This document shows positions 1 through 10,784 of a stretch of 64,000 nucleotides of DNA, piece by piece. Location: the NCBI GenBank assembly GCA_963576475.1, contig OY754964.1, forward strand, positions 51,181,892 to 51,245,891. Reading direction: 5' to 3'. Position 1 is the stretch's first letter; each line of letters starts with the position of its first letter. The position numbers were made by a program, and so were the translations under genes. The stretch comes from Molanna angustata (Eukaryota > Arthropoda > Insecta > Trichoptera > Molannidae). The notes under the pieces were generated by a model, which saw only the letters and a list, made by a program, of their open reading frames with translations, had not been told where the DNA came from and made no database searches.

Positions 1-78
1 ATGAAAATGTTGAAGTGGGCCGGCTATGCGATAATGCTGGACAAGGTCAGAAACGAATACATCCGAGGCACAATGTAG
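1..78 (+). pseudogene. RTE-type LINE ORF2 C-terminal relic
   Basis: The first bases read in frame as a short peptide containing MLKWAGYAIMLDKVRNEYIR and end at a stop at 76-78. This is the familiar tail segment of RTE-type reverse transcriptase ORFs (a 'Leu-x-Trp-x-x-Gly...Asp-x-Val-Arg-Asn-Glu-Tyr-Ile-Arg-Gly' run). The 5' part lies outside the window, so the element is a truncated relic. No flanking duplication can be tested at the window edge. Confidence 0.55.
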
Positions 79-295
79 CTCCCATAGATGAGGGAGAGTA
101 GATTGCGGTGATATGGGCATATATACAGAAGAGACATTTTTAATATTGCTTCTAATAACTAACAAAATTCATAAACAAGTATTATTGATCTTTTGCTTAA
201 GATATGGTAACTTAACAGATCAATGACAAATTCAGCCAAGAAAATTCAGAAATAGTAACCATACTCTCTTAGGTTGAGATATGTAAGAACTTATG

Positions 296-485
296 GATGG
301 GTGGATGGCAGAGCGGTTAGCGCGCTGGGTTAGTAATCCAGTGGTCGCGAGTTCGAATCCTGCCTCGACCGATCTCGTTCACCTATAGGACAAGCATTTA
401 TGCTTAGTTTAGGGAACGTAGGAAGATGTATATGTACTTGTTTAACAAGGACATATTCATTTTTCTATAAAAAAAAAAAAAAAAA
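296..485 (+). repeat. tRNA-Thr-derived SINE (family 1), copy 1
   Basis: The element has a tRNA-like head with an A box (GGCAGAGCGGTTAGCGCG), an anticodon-stem region whose 7-base loop in the family is CTAGTAA (anticodon AGT, threonine; this copy reads TTAGTAA) and a B box (GAGTTCGAATCC). A tail unrelated to tRNA follows (CACCTATA..AAGCATTTATGCTTA..GGAACGTAGGAAGATGTATA) and ends in a poly-A run. At least six further copies in this window share both head and tail, which defines a SINE family rather than a tRNA gene. It would be transcribed by RNA polymerase III and moved by a partner LINE. Confidence 0.85.
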
Positions 486-1878
486 CTTAATATCCAATTA
501 ACAATTGGGTATTAAGCTCTTACATCCAATCCAATTAAAAAAGTAAGAAAAATAACTATTGCATAAATAATTGGGTCAGAAATTGGTGACCCTCGTGTCT
601 CCTTCGCTCTGTTAGAAGGCCGTCACTATAACACAAATATAATGATTAGTGGATATAGTATGGTTAAAACTGGTCGAAGAAAAGGTTAACTCATTGAAAT
701 CTAGTAAGAAATTCCAACAGTTTTATAATAACTTGTTAGTTATGCTAATGTAGAAGGTATCTATTAGTACAAAAATCAAAGTTCATTTAAATAAAACCGC
801 AAAAAAATTCCTTGAGCAAAATGGTCAAAGGTTTATGCCATTACTTTCAATATTCAAATCAAAAATTTTATTTCTGTTTTACCCCGTAAAAATCAAAATA
901 ACAAGATACCTATGTATAGCAAAAATGTAAAAACATATCTCAAAAATAAATGAAAAGATAAAACAAAAATGTTCACAAAATTTGTATTCTAAATTAATCC
1001 GCTGAAATGTTTTGAAGTAAACACATACTAAAATGCTCTCCAACTAGTTGAATGTAACACATGAGATCCAACTGTCGATAGCGATAGTATGTATAGTTGA
1101 ACTTGGATATTGTGTATTCCATACAAATTGTATGAAGTGATGTCGTCACTAATATTAATTTGTACAAACTTTGTTAAAAATGTTTGAGATATTTTACTAT
1201 AATGAATACATTTTTTATAGAAAATTAAATTCTCCAGTTTACATGTTTCGGCGTTTTTCGATATTTAAAAAAAAAAAAGGAAATAAAGGCAGTTAAAGAC
1301 AAAAATTTGTCATACCAATTTTTTGCTTCTTAATAAAACAGTTTGAGAAACCTTGGAACTGTTTTTCAAAACCCATTTCGAGATACTATATTTGACTATA
1401 TTTGTACAAAATTTCAGCGTTCTGGCTTTTATAGTTTTTGAGATATGTGGACAAATGCTATAAAAATTAAAATGTTGATAACCCCTGACTGGAACAAAAA
1501 TTCTAAGTATAAAAGTTTTGTGTACCTAAAATTGTTTATATATTCTGAAATTTTAGTCTTTGTGAATCCAGCGAATCAAAAGTTATAAGAGGGGGGGGGG
1601 GAGACAGACACACAAAACTCACATAAAATGTTCTACTCCGAACTCTGAGTAAATCCATGCAAGGGAACATATATGCTGCGAAGCCTCTAAGTTGGTGTTT
1701 TTAGCATGCAAAAAGTCCACTACGCCATACAAAATGTTCCTAGTATTCCTTATACGCGGGTCTTAGCTTAATACTTTGTCGATATGTTAAGAGAATAAAT
1801 TCTGTTGGACAAATCGACAGTTGGATTATTTTATTTCAACTGGCTTCTGAGGAAATCAAAGATCTTCATACCATCAAT
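486..1878. other. AT-rich stretch with no recognised gene
   Basis: No coding segment or clear repeat is recognised. The stretch includes a 12-base G run near 1591-1602, followed by an AGACAGACACACAAAACTCA segment of a kind often seen in decayed insect LINE 3' regions; this resemblance is weak. Confidence 0.4.
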
Positions 1879-1995
1879 GCATATCCCACAATGAGGGGTA
1901 GCAAACAGCGGGTATGTGGCTGTGGATTAACTTATAAATAGTAAAAAAGGTGACACATGCGTGTGTATCTCCCACACCTGTCTCGTGAACCTCTA
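1879..1995 (+). repeat. Dispersed repeat containing a TATCCCACAATG motif
   Basis: The segment has a CATATCCCACAATGxGGGGTA core, followed by a G/T-rich stretch and a CACACCTGTCTCGT-like end. The same order of blocks recurs at 43066-43165, and its reverse complement recurs at about 47930-48025. Copies are diverged, and I see no termini or duplications, so the class is unknown. Confidence 0.4.
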
Positions 1996-2530
1996 ATTGC
2001 TAAACTATGTGAGGTGTTATTGTTGTTTGTTGTATTTTAGATTACCCGGCTCTTACGGGACACCCTAAAACGATGATAATAGGAAAGAGTATCTCACAGC
2101 ACAAAAACAATAAGAAGATAAATAAATAGTTTATGATCATAAAAATATCTGGTATCCAAAAGGTATTTTTTTTAAGATTATCTAAAGGATATGTGAGATT
2201 TGGTCTGCAGCATCTACTAAGAGCAAAAAAGAATCACAAAGGGTAGAACGGAAGAGAAGATGCAAGACTTTACTGCCAACCTTCGGGATAAAACGAGAGA
2301 AAATGAGAATGAAAGAAACAAGAATTGAAATAAAAATAAAAATGAAAGAAACATGATTGATTTTATTGAGATGCAGTACTGAAAATAAATTTTAATTATT
2401 TTGTTTACATTTAGCATACAAGTTTAGCATGCACATGTGTTAAAGGTTAATCCTGTGTAAATCTTAGGTGGGTCATTCGCAGAGTGGTCAGTATATATAG
2501 GACCAGCATTGAAAATCCTACTTTGACCAA

Positions 2531-2713
2531 TTTTTTTTTTTTTTTAAATGAATATGTCTTTGTTAAACAAGTACATATACATCTTCCTACGTTCCCTAAA
2601 ATAAACAAATAAATGCTTGTGCTATAGGTGAACGAAATCGGTCGAGGCAGGATTCGAACTCGCGACCACTGGATTACTAGCCCAGCGCGCTAACCGCTCT
2701 GCCACCGACCCAT
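2531..2713 (-). repeat. tRNA-Thr-derived SINE (family 1), copy 2
   Basis: This is the reverse-complement orientation of the family-1 SINE. The poly-T run lies at the left, then the GGAACGTAGG-type tail, then the tRNA-like head with B box and A box ending near 2713. It is essentially full length. Confidence 0.85.
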
Positions 2714-2794
2714 CTGATTTCATTAACCTACATCACAAACATTTGCGTATTTTAGAATATTTATATGTGCCTATTAGTTTCACCAAGTATATTT

Positions 2795-3332
2795 AAGCCA
2801 GCTGTGCAGACCAAAAGCTAAGCTAAATTAGCGAAGCTTAGCTTGCATAGCTAAGGTCGTTTTTCATACTAGTGTGCAGACCGCAAACTATATGAGCTAG
2901 TATGAAAAATGACCTCATCTATGTGAGCTAATCTAAACTAACTTAACCTTAACCTTAGGATTCTTACTAGAATCTTAACAGGGCACTGTAGACTCAATAA
3001 GCATCTATGCACGATTAATTTATCAGAAATGTACCTATGCAGGTTCTGCATGGATGAACATGAAACACCGATGCATCTACTTACAGAATGTGGCCCACTA
3101 ATGCAAACAAGAGTAAAGAAAATAGGTTTGCATATTGCTGATCAAAAGCAAATCAGAGACACCGATCCACAAAGGATTTTACAGTTCTTCCAGGAGATAG
3201 GACTATGGAATGACATCTAGGAGGCAATTTATCACAATGGACTACTATTGAGTAGACATGAGAAGGTCTCTAGATGGGTTTTAATAAAAAAAAAAAAAAA
3301 AACTAACTTAACTTTTGGTCTGCAACCAGCTT
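2795..3332. mobile_element. MITE with GCAGACCAAAAG inverted ends, split by a LINE fragment
   Basis: The left end (GTGCAGACCAAAAGCTAAGC) and the reverse complement of the right end (TTGCAGACCAAAAGTTAAGT) match, forming terminal inverted repeats of about 30 bp. An internal imperfect palindrome lies at about 2852-2915 (CTAGTATGAAAAATGACCT and its complement). A LINE 3' fragment (2948-3299) interrupts the element and is flanked by a 13-bp duplication (AAACTAACTTAAC). There is no transposase, so this is a non-autonomous DNA transposon. The superfamily is not determined. Confidence 0.6.
2948..3299 (+). mobile_element. 5'-truncated LINE 3' end with RNase-H-LINE zinc motif and poly-A
   Basis: In frame from about 2955, the fragment encodes LTGHCRLNKHL followed by CRFCMDEHETPMHLLTEC and a stop at 3218-3220. 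This Cys/His motif is typical of the C-terminus of insect LINE ORF2 proteins that carry RNase H. A short 3' UTR and a run of about 19 A residues follow. The 13-bp repeats AAACTAACTTAAC at 2935-2947 and 3300-3312 are its target-site duplication. It is a dead-on-arrival insertion. Confidence 0.75.
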
Positions 3333-3607
3333 TATCCTATTAAAAAAAAAAAAAAAAACAAATATCCATCATGGACATTAGTAAATATTGCTTTATAAGA
3401 TACAAAAGAGAAAGGCAATCGTGGTTTCACTGGATTCACGAATCCAGGTCCACTAGCATAGGCGACCAGAGTACCAGCCAGAATAGGCGAGCCATATGGA
3501 CATGCGACCATGTATGCAGGATTAAGGGGCCTCTTTATGACTCGAGTCACGCTCATCACTCACCCACCAACCTCTGACTGATACTCCACTACCCTGCGCA
3601 ACCAAAT

Positions 3608-3790
3608 CTAATAGGACGCAGACAATGATGCTTTGACCACTCTATCTAGAAGTTCTTTTATTTTACCCCTAGGGAGACCTATGTAGGTCCTTGATGTAGC
3701 AATATAAAGACTTTGATGGCAGGCCTCTCGCTCCCACCTCTACAGCATATATATTTGTGCTAAATCCTTGTACTTGTTTAGCTTGCATTG
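3608..3790 (-). pseudogene. Decayed retroelement ORF C-terminal fragment
   Basis: Read on the minus strand, one frame gives a run containing FSTNIYAVEVGARGLP then SLYCYIKDL and VVKASLSASY, followed by a stop. I recognise the style (a conserved tail found after reverse transcriptase in several insect LINE-like ORFs) but cannot name the clade. It has no start, termini or tail, so it is a relic. Confidence 0.35.
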
Positions 3791-4363
3791 TTGGATTTTG
3801 TAATATTTGTGTCCCATGGAACAGTCAGCTCCACATAAATAACTATTTTCAATGAAAGAGAGTATATTATAAAGTCGGGCCTAAGAGATGAGATGCAGAT
3901 CCTTTTTGGAAGGGTATACCTCTCTGCTCTCGTGTCCATCAGGACATTCCAGTCATGACTTCCTTATAAAAGTATTAGAAATGTCCGTAATCCTACCATT
4001 TTTTAACTAAGCATATTTTTGAGCTGTTGTCTATGAATTTAATGATATAGATTTTGACAGGTCATTGACAGAATATAACTAAATAATAATAGCAAATTTA
4101 ATTGTGCATGCAACAATCTTCAATAAAATAAATCGTTTGTGCTTCTTAAACACATTATAGAAAAAACATATTATTAATTTTAGTATTGGCAATTAAAACT
4201 TTAAGCTATATAAAAAACACAACCTGCATGACATGACATAATATTACGCAAATGTAGTAATGATATAATAAGTACTTTTCATAAGAAACGCGATCAAGTA
4301 CATAGAAGGCAGTAAATACTCATAACTTGTTTTAATATTGGCGAATGACACTTGATAACATAC

Positions 4364-4473
4364 CTTTTTTTATTAAATTTATTTTTTAGATACCAGGCTG
4401 CGAGAATTCCTGAGATTGCACTTAACGCTTGCACTTTTGGGTCAGTAACTAATTTACTAAAGTTTTGAGCCAT
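4364..4473 (-). CDS. First coding exon of an unidentified membrane-anchored protein, divergent to XRN1
   Basis: On the minus strand an ATG in good context (ACCATGG) at 4473 opens 36 codons plus 2 bases and ends at a consensus donor (AAAG|GTATGT at 4364/4363). The peptide starts MAQNFSKLVTDPKVQ, continues into a short hydrophobic segment (about residues 16-28, ALSAISGILAAWYL) and ends in a basic run (KNKFNKK). That is the shape of an N-terminal membrane anchor followed by basic residues. The arrangement resembles the start of peroxisomal ABC half-transporters (ABCD3), but this is a guess. Later exons are not found at lower coordinates and probably lie left of the window. The gene is head-to-head with XRN1. 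Length and codon use fit a real exon, but there is only one exon to judge by. Confidence 0.5.
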
Positions 4474-4725
4474 GGTGCTCTAATTATACATTAAGTTGCA
4501 AAAAAAATACTATGAAATCATGAACGAAAAACCACTCACTTCAATTGACAATGGAAAATGTCAATTAGAGACGGGGAAAAATGAGTGATCCGTATTATTT
4601 GACCGGATCATTAAATTGAATCGGTGACTCACGGTTCACGTTGCCACAACGATCCGCTCATGAACCGGACATCACTCTCACACTTTCTATCGTTAGAATG
4701 CGATACACATACCGACTCATGGCAA

Positions 4726-4990
4726 TCATCGATTCACAACTAATTCATTATGGTTCATAAAATCTAATTCATTGCGGTTCTTAAATATGTTAAGCAATTT
4801 TGACCGCAACATACTTTGAAAAACAAATACGTAACGTCTATAATTGAATATACTATTTTGAAGGCGATCTTCGATTCACGACTAATTCATAATGGTTCAT
4901 AAAATATTTAAGCAATATTGACCATTAAGTACATTGAAATGCAAACATTTTAACGCCTACATTTGCATATCATATTTTGAATCGGTTTTG
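4726..4990. repeat. Two-unit tandem direct repeat, about 140 bp
   Basis: The block around 4726-4866 (CGATTCACAACTAATTCATT, then ATGGTTCATAAAAT, then AAGCAATxTTGACC) is repeated in the same order from about 4867 with a few substitutions and small indels. It lies in the upstream flank of the minus-strand exon at 4364-4473. It could be part of a minisatellite or of an unrecognised transposon. Confidence 0.55.
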
Positions 4991-5211
4991 TTTTCTCTGT
5001 CATACTACGTACATGTTATGTACGATAGATAAGGATAGCTATATTTGAATCATATTGAATCGAAGAGCGAATTGATGTTCCGCATAAATGTCATGAATCG
5101 ATTTTAAAAGACAGGATCTTACAAAAATATCGAACTTTGCACCACTAATGTCAATTCCAAAGAAATAATTTACTAAAACCAAAGAAAACTGACGATTGGC
5201 AAAGTATTCAC

Positions 5212-6299
5212 ATAGATTTTCATATAATATACTAGATGTCGTAGTTGGCAAATTTTGTATGAATCGAAGTGAGGATTTTTTCCGCGAGGGTTTCGTATTC
5301 ATTTTTCGAAAAAACACTTTGTTCATCAAGATTGTTATGCCCAAGAATAAATTTTGCCAAAAAACAATATTTTTATTTTTTTTCCACGGCAATATTCCTG
5401 GAAAGATACTAGCGCTGTGTGCGGGCGAGTAACGAGACTTGCAGCTAACACGCGCTCTCTTGGCATTCGATTCTGGTGGGAGACGGATGGTTTGTTGTGA
5501 CGCCGTCATCGGTCGATATGTGCTCTCGATGGCGGCCGTATTTTCGACGACGCAGGAGGTCTGCTTGACAGGACACGTCACACGCATGGACGCTGCCGGT
5601 GCTTCGGAGCCAAGATGAGGGCATCGACAGGGCAGAGGTGTCGAGGCAGGGCGCAGTGTTGGGCCACCGCAACAGGGAACGTGGCGGGCTCGCATATTGG
5701 ACCACGAAGGGCTTTCCGTGTTGTCTGGGGCGTCGGTTCGCCTTCGGTGGGGCTCCCAGCTGACCTGCCACCTCTTTCGCTGAGGTGAGAGATGCGCCGT
5801 CATAGCGTTGCCGTGTACCATGGAGCCAGCCATGGGTGGCTGTCTGGCAGAGAAGAAGAGGAAACTACGCCGGGTACGACAATGACCTGCCAGCCTGACG
5901 CAGAGGCTGGGCCCCGCCGGACTTACAGCTACCACGAGGAAGACAATGACATGCCTGGAGAAAGGATGTCGCTGTATCATGGGGCTGCACCTTCTGGTCG
6001 GCGTTTCTTCGTGCTCGGTTGTGTTAGATTGTTATATGCCACGTATTATTCTTTGTTTTTGTTGTTTTTTGTACTCTATTTCTTGTTGTGTTTTTTTTAT
6101 AATATTTATTTGCCATGGACATTGATAACTATAATATTTTGAATAAATGCGCCGTACTAAAAGAATTTCATAGTGTCACCATCATTTGTCTCCTTCTCTT
6201 CCTCTCATTGGTATTGATGTTTCCTCGTGGTGAAAGAGAAGGCTCATCAAGATTTAGAGAACAGTTATCTAGGAAGTGTTGAAATGTATGGAAAACTGT
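5212..6299 (-). mobile_element. Palindromic MITE copy A, interrupted by a solo LTR
   Basis: 5212-5332 and 6250-6299 together match the reverse complement of the intact MITE at 13811-14130: CATAGAT..ATAATATACTAGA, then GCAAATTTTGTATGAAT, and, beyond the LTR, GATTTAGAGAACAGTTATCT and GAAATGTATGGAAAACTG. The copy is internally shortened and lacks its far terminus. A solo LTR (5333-6249) splits it, with AGAT on both sides. The MITE is therefore older than the LTR insertion. Confidence 0.7.
5333..6249 (+). mobile_element. Solo LTR (LTR family 1), copy A
   Basis: This 917-bp sequence begins TGTTATGCCC and ends GGCTCATCA. It is a diverged copy of the two LTRs at 14167-15091 and 15345-16271. It is flanked on both sides by AGAT (5329-5332 and 6250-6253), a 4-bp target duplication. 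Family landmarks include a GC-rich centre, an AATAAATGCGCCGTACTA polyadenylation region near 6140 and CATCATTTGTCTCC near 6181. No internal region remains, as expected after LTR-LTR recombination. Open frames inside it are not conserved between copies as proteins. Confidence 0.8.
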
Positions 6300-7073
6300 A
6301 TTCTATTCTATTCTATTTCTGTTTGGGGGCTTTTCACCGTAATCCAGTGTTCTCGCCCTTGTCTGTATATGATCAGAATCATTCAGAATCCGATGCTGAT
6401 CCGAGAGTTAAGTGGGAGTTTGGACTCTAGCTCTTACACTGCTTAGAGACCAGTACTGCAAGGATAGAAAAAAATTAACAAAATTTTGATGTTTTGCTGA
6501 GCATTTGTAACCATCATGACATTTAGGCAGTCTTTGGTTCTTATGAAACATAACAATATAACGTAACAATGCAAGGTTATACCTTGTCAGCTTGGGAACA
6601 CTTAGATTGTATTTTTAACAGAAAATAAATTATATAACATTATATAAGAAGAAAACATTATTTACATGTCATGAAATAACAAAATATTTAATATTTAAAA
6701 TATTTAAGTAACAATAAGTGAAAGGATGAATATAGCTAAGTGAGTAGATCAGTGCTTATAATGTAGTTTAACAATATAATTAAATTAAAAAGAAGAAATA
6801 TAAGAAAAGTTACATAAAACATAATTGAAAGTCATATGCCTGCACAAATATAAACGTGCACACATACATACATACATACATATACACATACACATACATG
6901 CACATTACAAAGGTATGTGAAGTATTTAAAAGAAACCAAAATAAAGGAATTATAATATATAATAAATTTGATCAAAAGAAAAAATGTATACAACTTAACA
7001 AGGACATTACAACCAGAGAAAAGATAAAATAAATAAATGAACATGTGCCGATATAATAAATTGAGTACACATG
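6300..7073. other. AT-rich stretch, probably including the 3' UTR of the I-type LINE
   Basis: There is no gene. A short (ACAT)n-like microsatellite lies at about 6861-6895. The part next to 7074 is likely to be the 3' UTR of the minus-strand LINE, but I could not find its 3' terminus or target duplication. Confidence 0.4.
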
Positions 7074-10000
7074 CTAAATCAGGATATTGTTCTCACTAAT
7101 GAATGACGCTAGACTTCTATAGATTGGAGGGGTAGCTATGGATAGAAGAAAAGACATATTTATGGGGAGAGGAATTTTGAGTTTGATAGCTTTGGAATAA
7201 ATGGGAGCCTTATTGAATAAGGAGCAGCCAAGGAAAATGTGATTGACATCACCATCCTCCAGACCACAATCACACAGGGAGGAATCTTTTACTCGGATTT
7301 TGTTGAGAAATACAGGAGTACAAGAGTGACCAAGTCTGATACGACTGATGATTGACACTTGCTTTTTTTTCATTGGTATATGTGTGAACCAAGGCTTGGT
7401 GGGAAGATTCTGCTGGATGGACGCATAAAAAGAGCGAGATCTGAAACTGATTTGCTTCCAAAGATGTTCCCAGCGATCATTCATTCTCTGTTTGAGGACT
7501 GGAATCATGTCCTCGAGAAAGATGTAGAAGTGTTTAGGGTCCCCATCTTCAGAAGCTTCTTTTGCAAGTTCATCAGCTCTATCGTTCCCTGGGATTCCAC
7601 TGTGACCAGGGATCCACGCAATGGTGACACATTGGCCCAAGATTCCCAAATCCAGAATCTTGTGTTTGATCTGGAGAACAGTGAGTTGGTTGAGAAGGTT
7701 TTTGGGATTGGAGGATATGGCCTTGACTGCGCTAAGAGAGTCTGTTAGAATAATAGAGTTTGAAATGTTGTTTGAAGATATAAAATTAACAGCCTCTAAT
7801 ATAGCCAAACATTCTGCTTTAAAGATAGACGTTTCCGGTGGGAGTTTGTACTTTCCAGACTGGTTTAAAGAGGGACAGAAGAACGCTGCTCCTACAAGAG
7901 CTGGGATTCCCGCCCTCCTGGAACCATCTGTATATATGGGAACATGATTTACACATTTGGTGTTAATGATTTCTTGAAATAGAAGCGGAGTCTGATAGTC
8001 ATGTTTATGAAGCTTAAAGTCAGAGATGTTTGGGAAAAAAGTGTTAGATTCATGGGGGCAAGAGAAGATTGGGAAGTTGTTGTCACTGAAGAAGGGAGTT
8101 TGGAAGGAATTGAGAAATTTGAAGCTATCAATGAGCAGGGGTAAAGATTTTTTATGTCTCCAGTATGGTTTAGAGATGGAGTATTCCGAAAGAAGCTTTA
8201 GTTTAGGAATAATTGGATGATTGGAGATTCGGGAAGCCTTAATGAAATATCTGTCTGCTAGATACTGTCGACGGAGTGAAAGGGGAGCTTCCCCACATTC
8301 CACCTGTAAAGCAGAAATAGGAGATGATTTCATGGCTCCTATGATGATGCGAAGGGCACGGGATTGAATTTTATCTAATTGGGAGGAGACATATTTCGGA
8401 AAAGGATCCATTAGAAATGTAGCGTAATCCAAGTGAGAACGGACAAGGGCATTGTACAGGAGTTTGAGAGTTTTGGGGTGAGCGCCCCACCAGACCCTCG
8501 AGACTGACCTCAGAACATTAATCGCTCTCTCACATTTGTCGACAACGAACTCAGTGTGAGGAAGGAAAGTAAGTTTTTGGTCAATGACCAAACCTAGAAA
8601 TTTTGTGTGAGGGACTATGGGGATACGAATGCCATCAAATGATACATTGATGTCTGGTACTGATCTTTTGTGGGAGAAAATCATGACCTGGCTTTTATGC
8701 GGGGAAAGTTGAAGACCGTGAGAGTCAAGCCACTCACTGAAATTTTGCAGGGCCAGGTTCAAGATCCCTTCAACCTTTTCAATCGATCTGTCTGACACAT
8801 ATATCATGATGTCATCCGCATATTGTAGAATTCTAGCATATTTGGTGATTAATTTTTCAAGGGTGCAGGTGTAGATATTAAAGAGAAGTGGGGCTAAAAC
8901 AGAACCTTGAGGAAGGCCCTTCCATGTTTTGCGGGTTTTCTTACTTTTACTGTCAGCATTTAATACAATGTTTCTTCCACTTAACAGGTTTTGTACAAAA
9001 AGAACTGTTTTATGTGGGACTCCTTTATCTAGGAGGGTCTTAATAAGTATGTCAATGTGAACATTGTCATATGCCGCTTTCATGTCAAGAAAGACTGCCC
9101 CTAGGACTTCTTTTCTTGATTTTGTAAGATGTACATCCGTAATAAAGATACTAAGGTTATCTGCAGTACTTTTCCCTTTTCTATATCCAAACTGCAATCT
9201 TGGGAGAAGGTTATTGGTTTCAAAATAATGCTCCATTCGATCCTTTATTAGGTGTTCAATAATTTTGCTCATTGTAGTGGATAGTGCAATCGGTCGATAG
9301 GAGTCACCATTATTGGGATTTTTTCCGGGTTTGAGAATAGGGATGATAATTTGAGTTTTCCAGTCTTCAGGGATGTTACCAGTGTTGTAAATGTTGTTAA
9401 TAATATAGAGGAAGTATTTCTGGGAAGATTCTTGAGCATGAGAAATAAAACTGTAAGGGATGCCATCCACTCCTGGCGCTGAGTCTTTTACTCTATTCAA
9501 TACAGCTTGCAGTTCATGAAGAGTGAAAGGGGAGTCTAGAGTGCAGTTAAATTCCTCTAGCAGGTAAGGATTTGGAGAGAGATTCTGAATGGGGACTGTA
9601 GGAGGGGCTAACGTGTTTAAAAATTCATTCTCCCAAGTATCGGAGGTAGGTTTAAGTGCAGGGGTACTCGCAGCCGATCTAAACTGTCTAATCTTCTTCC
9701 ATACGGATGTAATATTGGTTTCTGGAGAGAGGGAGGAACAGTATTCTATCCATCCCTTTTTCTTTTTGTCTTTAAGAATCCTCTTGGTCTTTGCTTGAGT
9801 GTTAAGAAAAAAGTCAAAGTTTTCATATGACATTTGTTTCTTGTACCGAGACCTTGCTGCTTTGCGGTCCTGCACAGCTTTAGTGCATTCAGCATCCCAC
9901 CACGGGGGAGGGGATCGATTGGACCTACGCAGGGATTTTAGAGGAATGGATTTCTCTGCTGCTGCGTATATGGATTGTTTTAGGAGGTCATAGCATTCGG

Positions 10001-10784
10001 GGATGTTAGATGGGGAGGGGGTGGGGAGTTGAAAGATGTGAGAATCCAGAATTTCTGTGTAAACCGTCCACCTAGCTCTGTTAACATTATACTTATGAGG
10101 GGAAGAGTGGGAGCACTCTTCTATTTCCCTCCCAAAGCAAATGTAGATAGGGAAGTGGTCACTACCCTGCGGATCCTGATCCAGGGACCAGGACGCAAGG
10201 GATGCAAAGTTGGGCGAGCAGATAGACAGATCTACCGAACTTGGATTCTGAAAGGGAGGGACACTGCGAGTGGGAGACCCATCATTTAGTAAGCAGAGAC
10301 TGAGCTCATCCAATGTATTAACTAGGGTTCTGCCAGAACTATTGGGGGAGACTGACCCCCAGGAAGGATGGTGACAGTTGAAGTCACCCAATAAGAAGAG
10401 TGAGTCTGCAAATGGCTGGATAGTAGACCTCAGCTTAAAAATGATAGACGGGGTAGGATGGGGAATGTAGACTGAAAAAAAGGAAATGTCATTGATTTTG
10501 GCTCCGACCAGGTTTATTTGATCAGAGTTTAAATCAATGGGGATGGAGGAGAAGGGGATGGATTGTTTGATGAAAAGGGCCGAGCCACCCTTTCCATCAT
10601 TTCTGTCATCTCGGACACAGGCAAATCCCGGGAGCCTAAAAGAGGATCCCGGGAGGAGCCATGTCTCCGAGATGGCAATAATAGTGGGGTTGAATTGATG
10701 GATGAGAAAGAGGATATCAGTTTTGTTGGAATTGAGGCTCCGGCAATTCCACTGAAGAATCCTCGTAATGGCTTGTGGAGCCAT
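7074..10784 (-). CDS. I-type LINE ORF2: endonuclease, reverse transcriptase and RNase H polyprotein
   Basis: This is an uninterrupted 1236-residue ORF. Domains in order: an APE-type endonuclease (about residues 1-230) with WNCRSLN, the catalytic SETW, GDFNCHHPSWG and SDHFPI motifs; a reverse transcriptase in the middle third with VFLDMKAAYD, LPQGSVLAPLLFNIY and the active-site YADD; an RNase H near the C-terminus with YTDGS, FKAECLAI, TDSLSAVKA and GHSGIPGNDRADELA; and a final Cys/His motif (CDCGLEDGDVNHIFLGC). The protein nicks target DNA and copies its own RNA. The ORF overlaps the upstream ORF1 by 68 bp in another frame. RNase H plus a zinc-knuckle ORF1 points to the I clade. No internal stop or frameshift is visible, so it may be functional. 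Confidence 0.9.
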   Translation of the reverse strand: MAPQAITRILQWNCRSLNSNKTDILFLIHQFNPTIIAISETWLLPGSSFRLPGFACVRDDRNDGKGGSALFIKQSIPFSSIPIDLNSDQINLVGAKINDISFFSVYIPHPTPSIIFKLRSTIQPFADSLFLLGDFNCHHPSWGSVSPNSSGRTLVNTLDELSLCLLNDGSPTRSVPPFQNPSSVDLSICSPNFASLASWSLDQDPQGSDHFPIYICFGREIEECSHSSPHKYNVNRARWTVYTEILDSHIFQLPTPSPSNIPECYDLLKQSIYAAAEKSIPLKSLRRSNRSPPPWWDAECTKAVQDRKAARSRYKKQMSYENFDFFLNTQAKTKRILKDKKKKGWIEYCSSLSPETNITSVWKKIRQFRSAASTPALKPTSDTWENEFLNTLAPPTVPIQNLSPNPYLLEEFNCTLDSPFTLHELQAVLNRVKDSAPGVDGIPYSFISHAQESSQKYFLYIINNIYNTGNIPEDWKTQIIIPILKPGKNPNNGDSYRPIALSTTMSKIIEHLIKDRMEHYFETNNLLPRLQFGYRKGKSTADNLSIFITDVHLTKSRKEVLGAVFLDMKAAYDNVHIDILIKTLLDKGVPHKTVLFVQNLLSGRNIVLNADSKSKKTRKTWKGLPQGSVLAPLLFNIYTCTLEKLITKYARILQYADDIMIYVSDRSIEKVEGILNLALQNFSEWLDSHGLQLSPHKSQVMIFSHKRSVPDINVSFDGIRIPIVPHTKFLGLVIDQKLTFLPHTEFVVDKCERAINVLRSVSRVWWGAHPKTLKLLYNALVRSHLDYATFLMDPFPKYVSSQLDKIQSRALRIIIGAMKSSPISALQVECGEAPLSLRRQYLADRYFIKASRISNHPIIPKLKLLSEYSISKPYWRHKKSLPLLIDSFKFLNSFQTPFFSDNNFPIFSCPHESNTFFPNISDFKLHKHDYQTPLLFQEIINTKCVNHVPIYTDGSRRAGIPALVGAAFFCPSLNQSGKYKLPPETSIFKAECLAILEAVNFISSNNISNSIILTDSLSAVKAISSNPKNLLNQLTVLQIKHKILDLGILGQCVTIAWIPGHSGIPGNDRADELAKEASEDGDPKHFYIFLEDMIPVLKQRMNDRWEHLWKQISFRSRSFYASIQQNLPTKPWFTHIPMKKKQVSIISRIRLGHSCTPVFLNKIRVKDSSLCDCGLEDGDVNHIFLGCSLFNKAPIYSKAIKLKIPLPINMSFLLSIATPPIYRSLASFISENNILI

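Noticed and set aside
5039..5980. 313-residue minus-strand open frame
   Set aside because: It spans the boundary between a solo LTR and a MITE, so it is a chance fusion of unrelated repeats.
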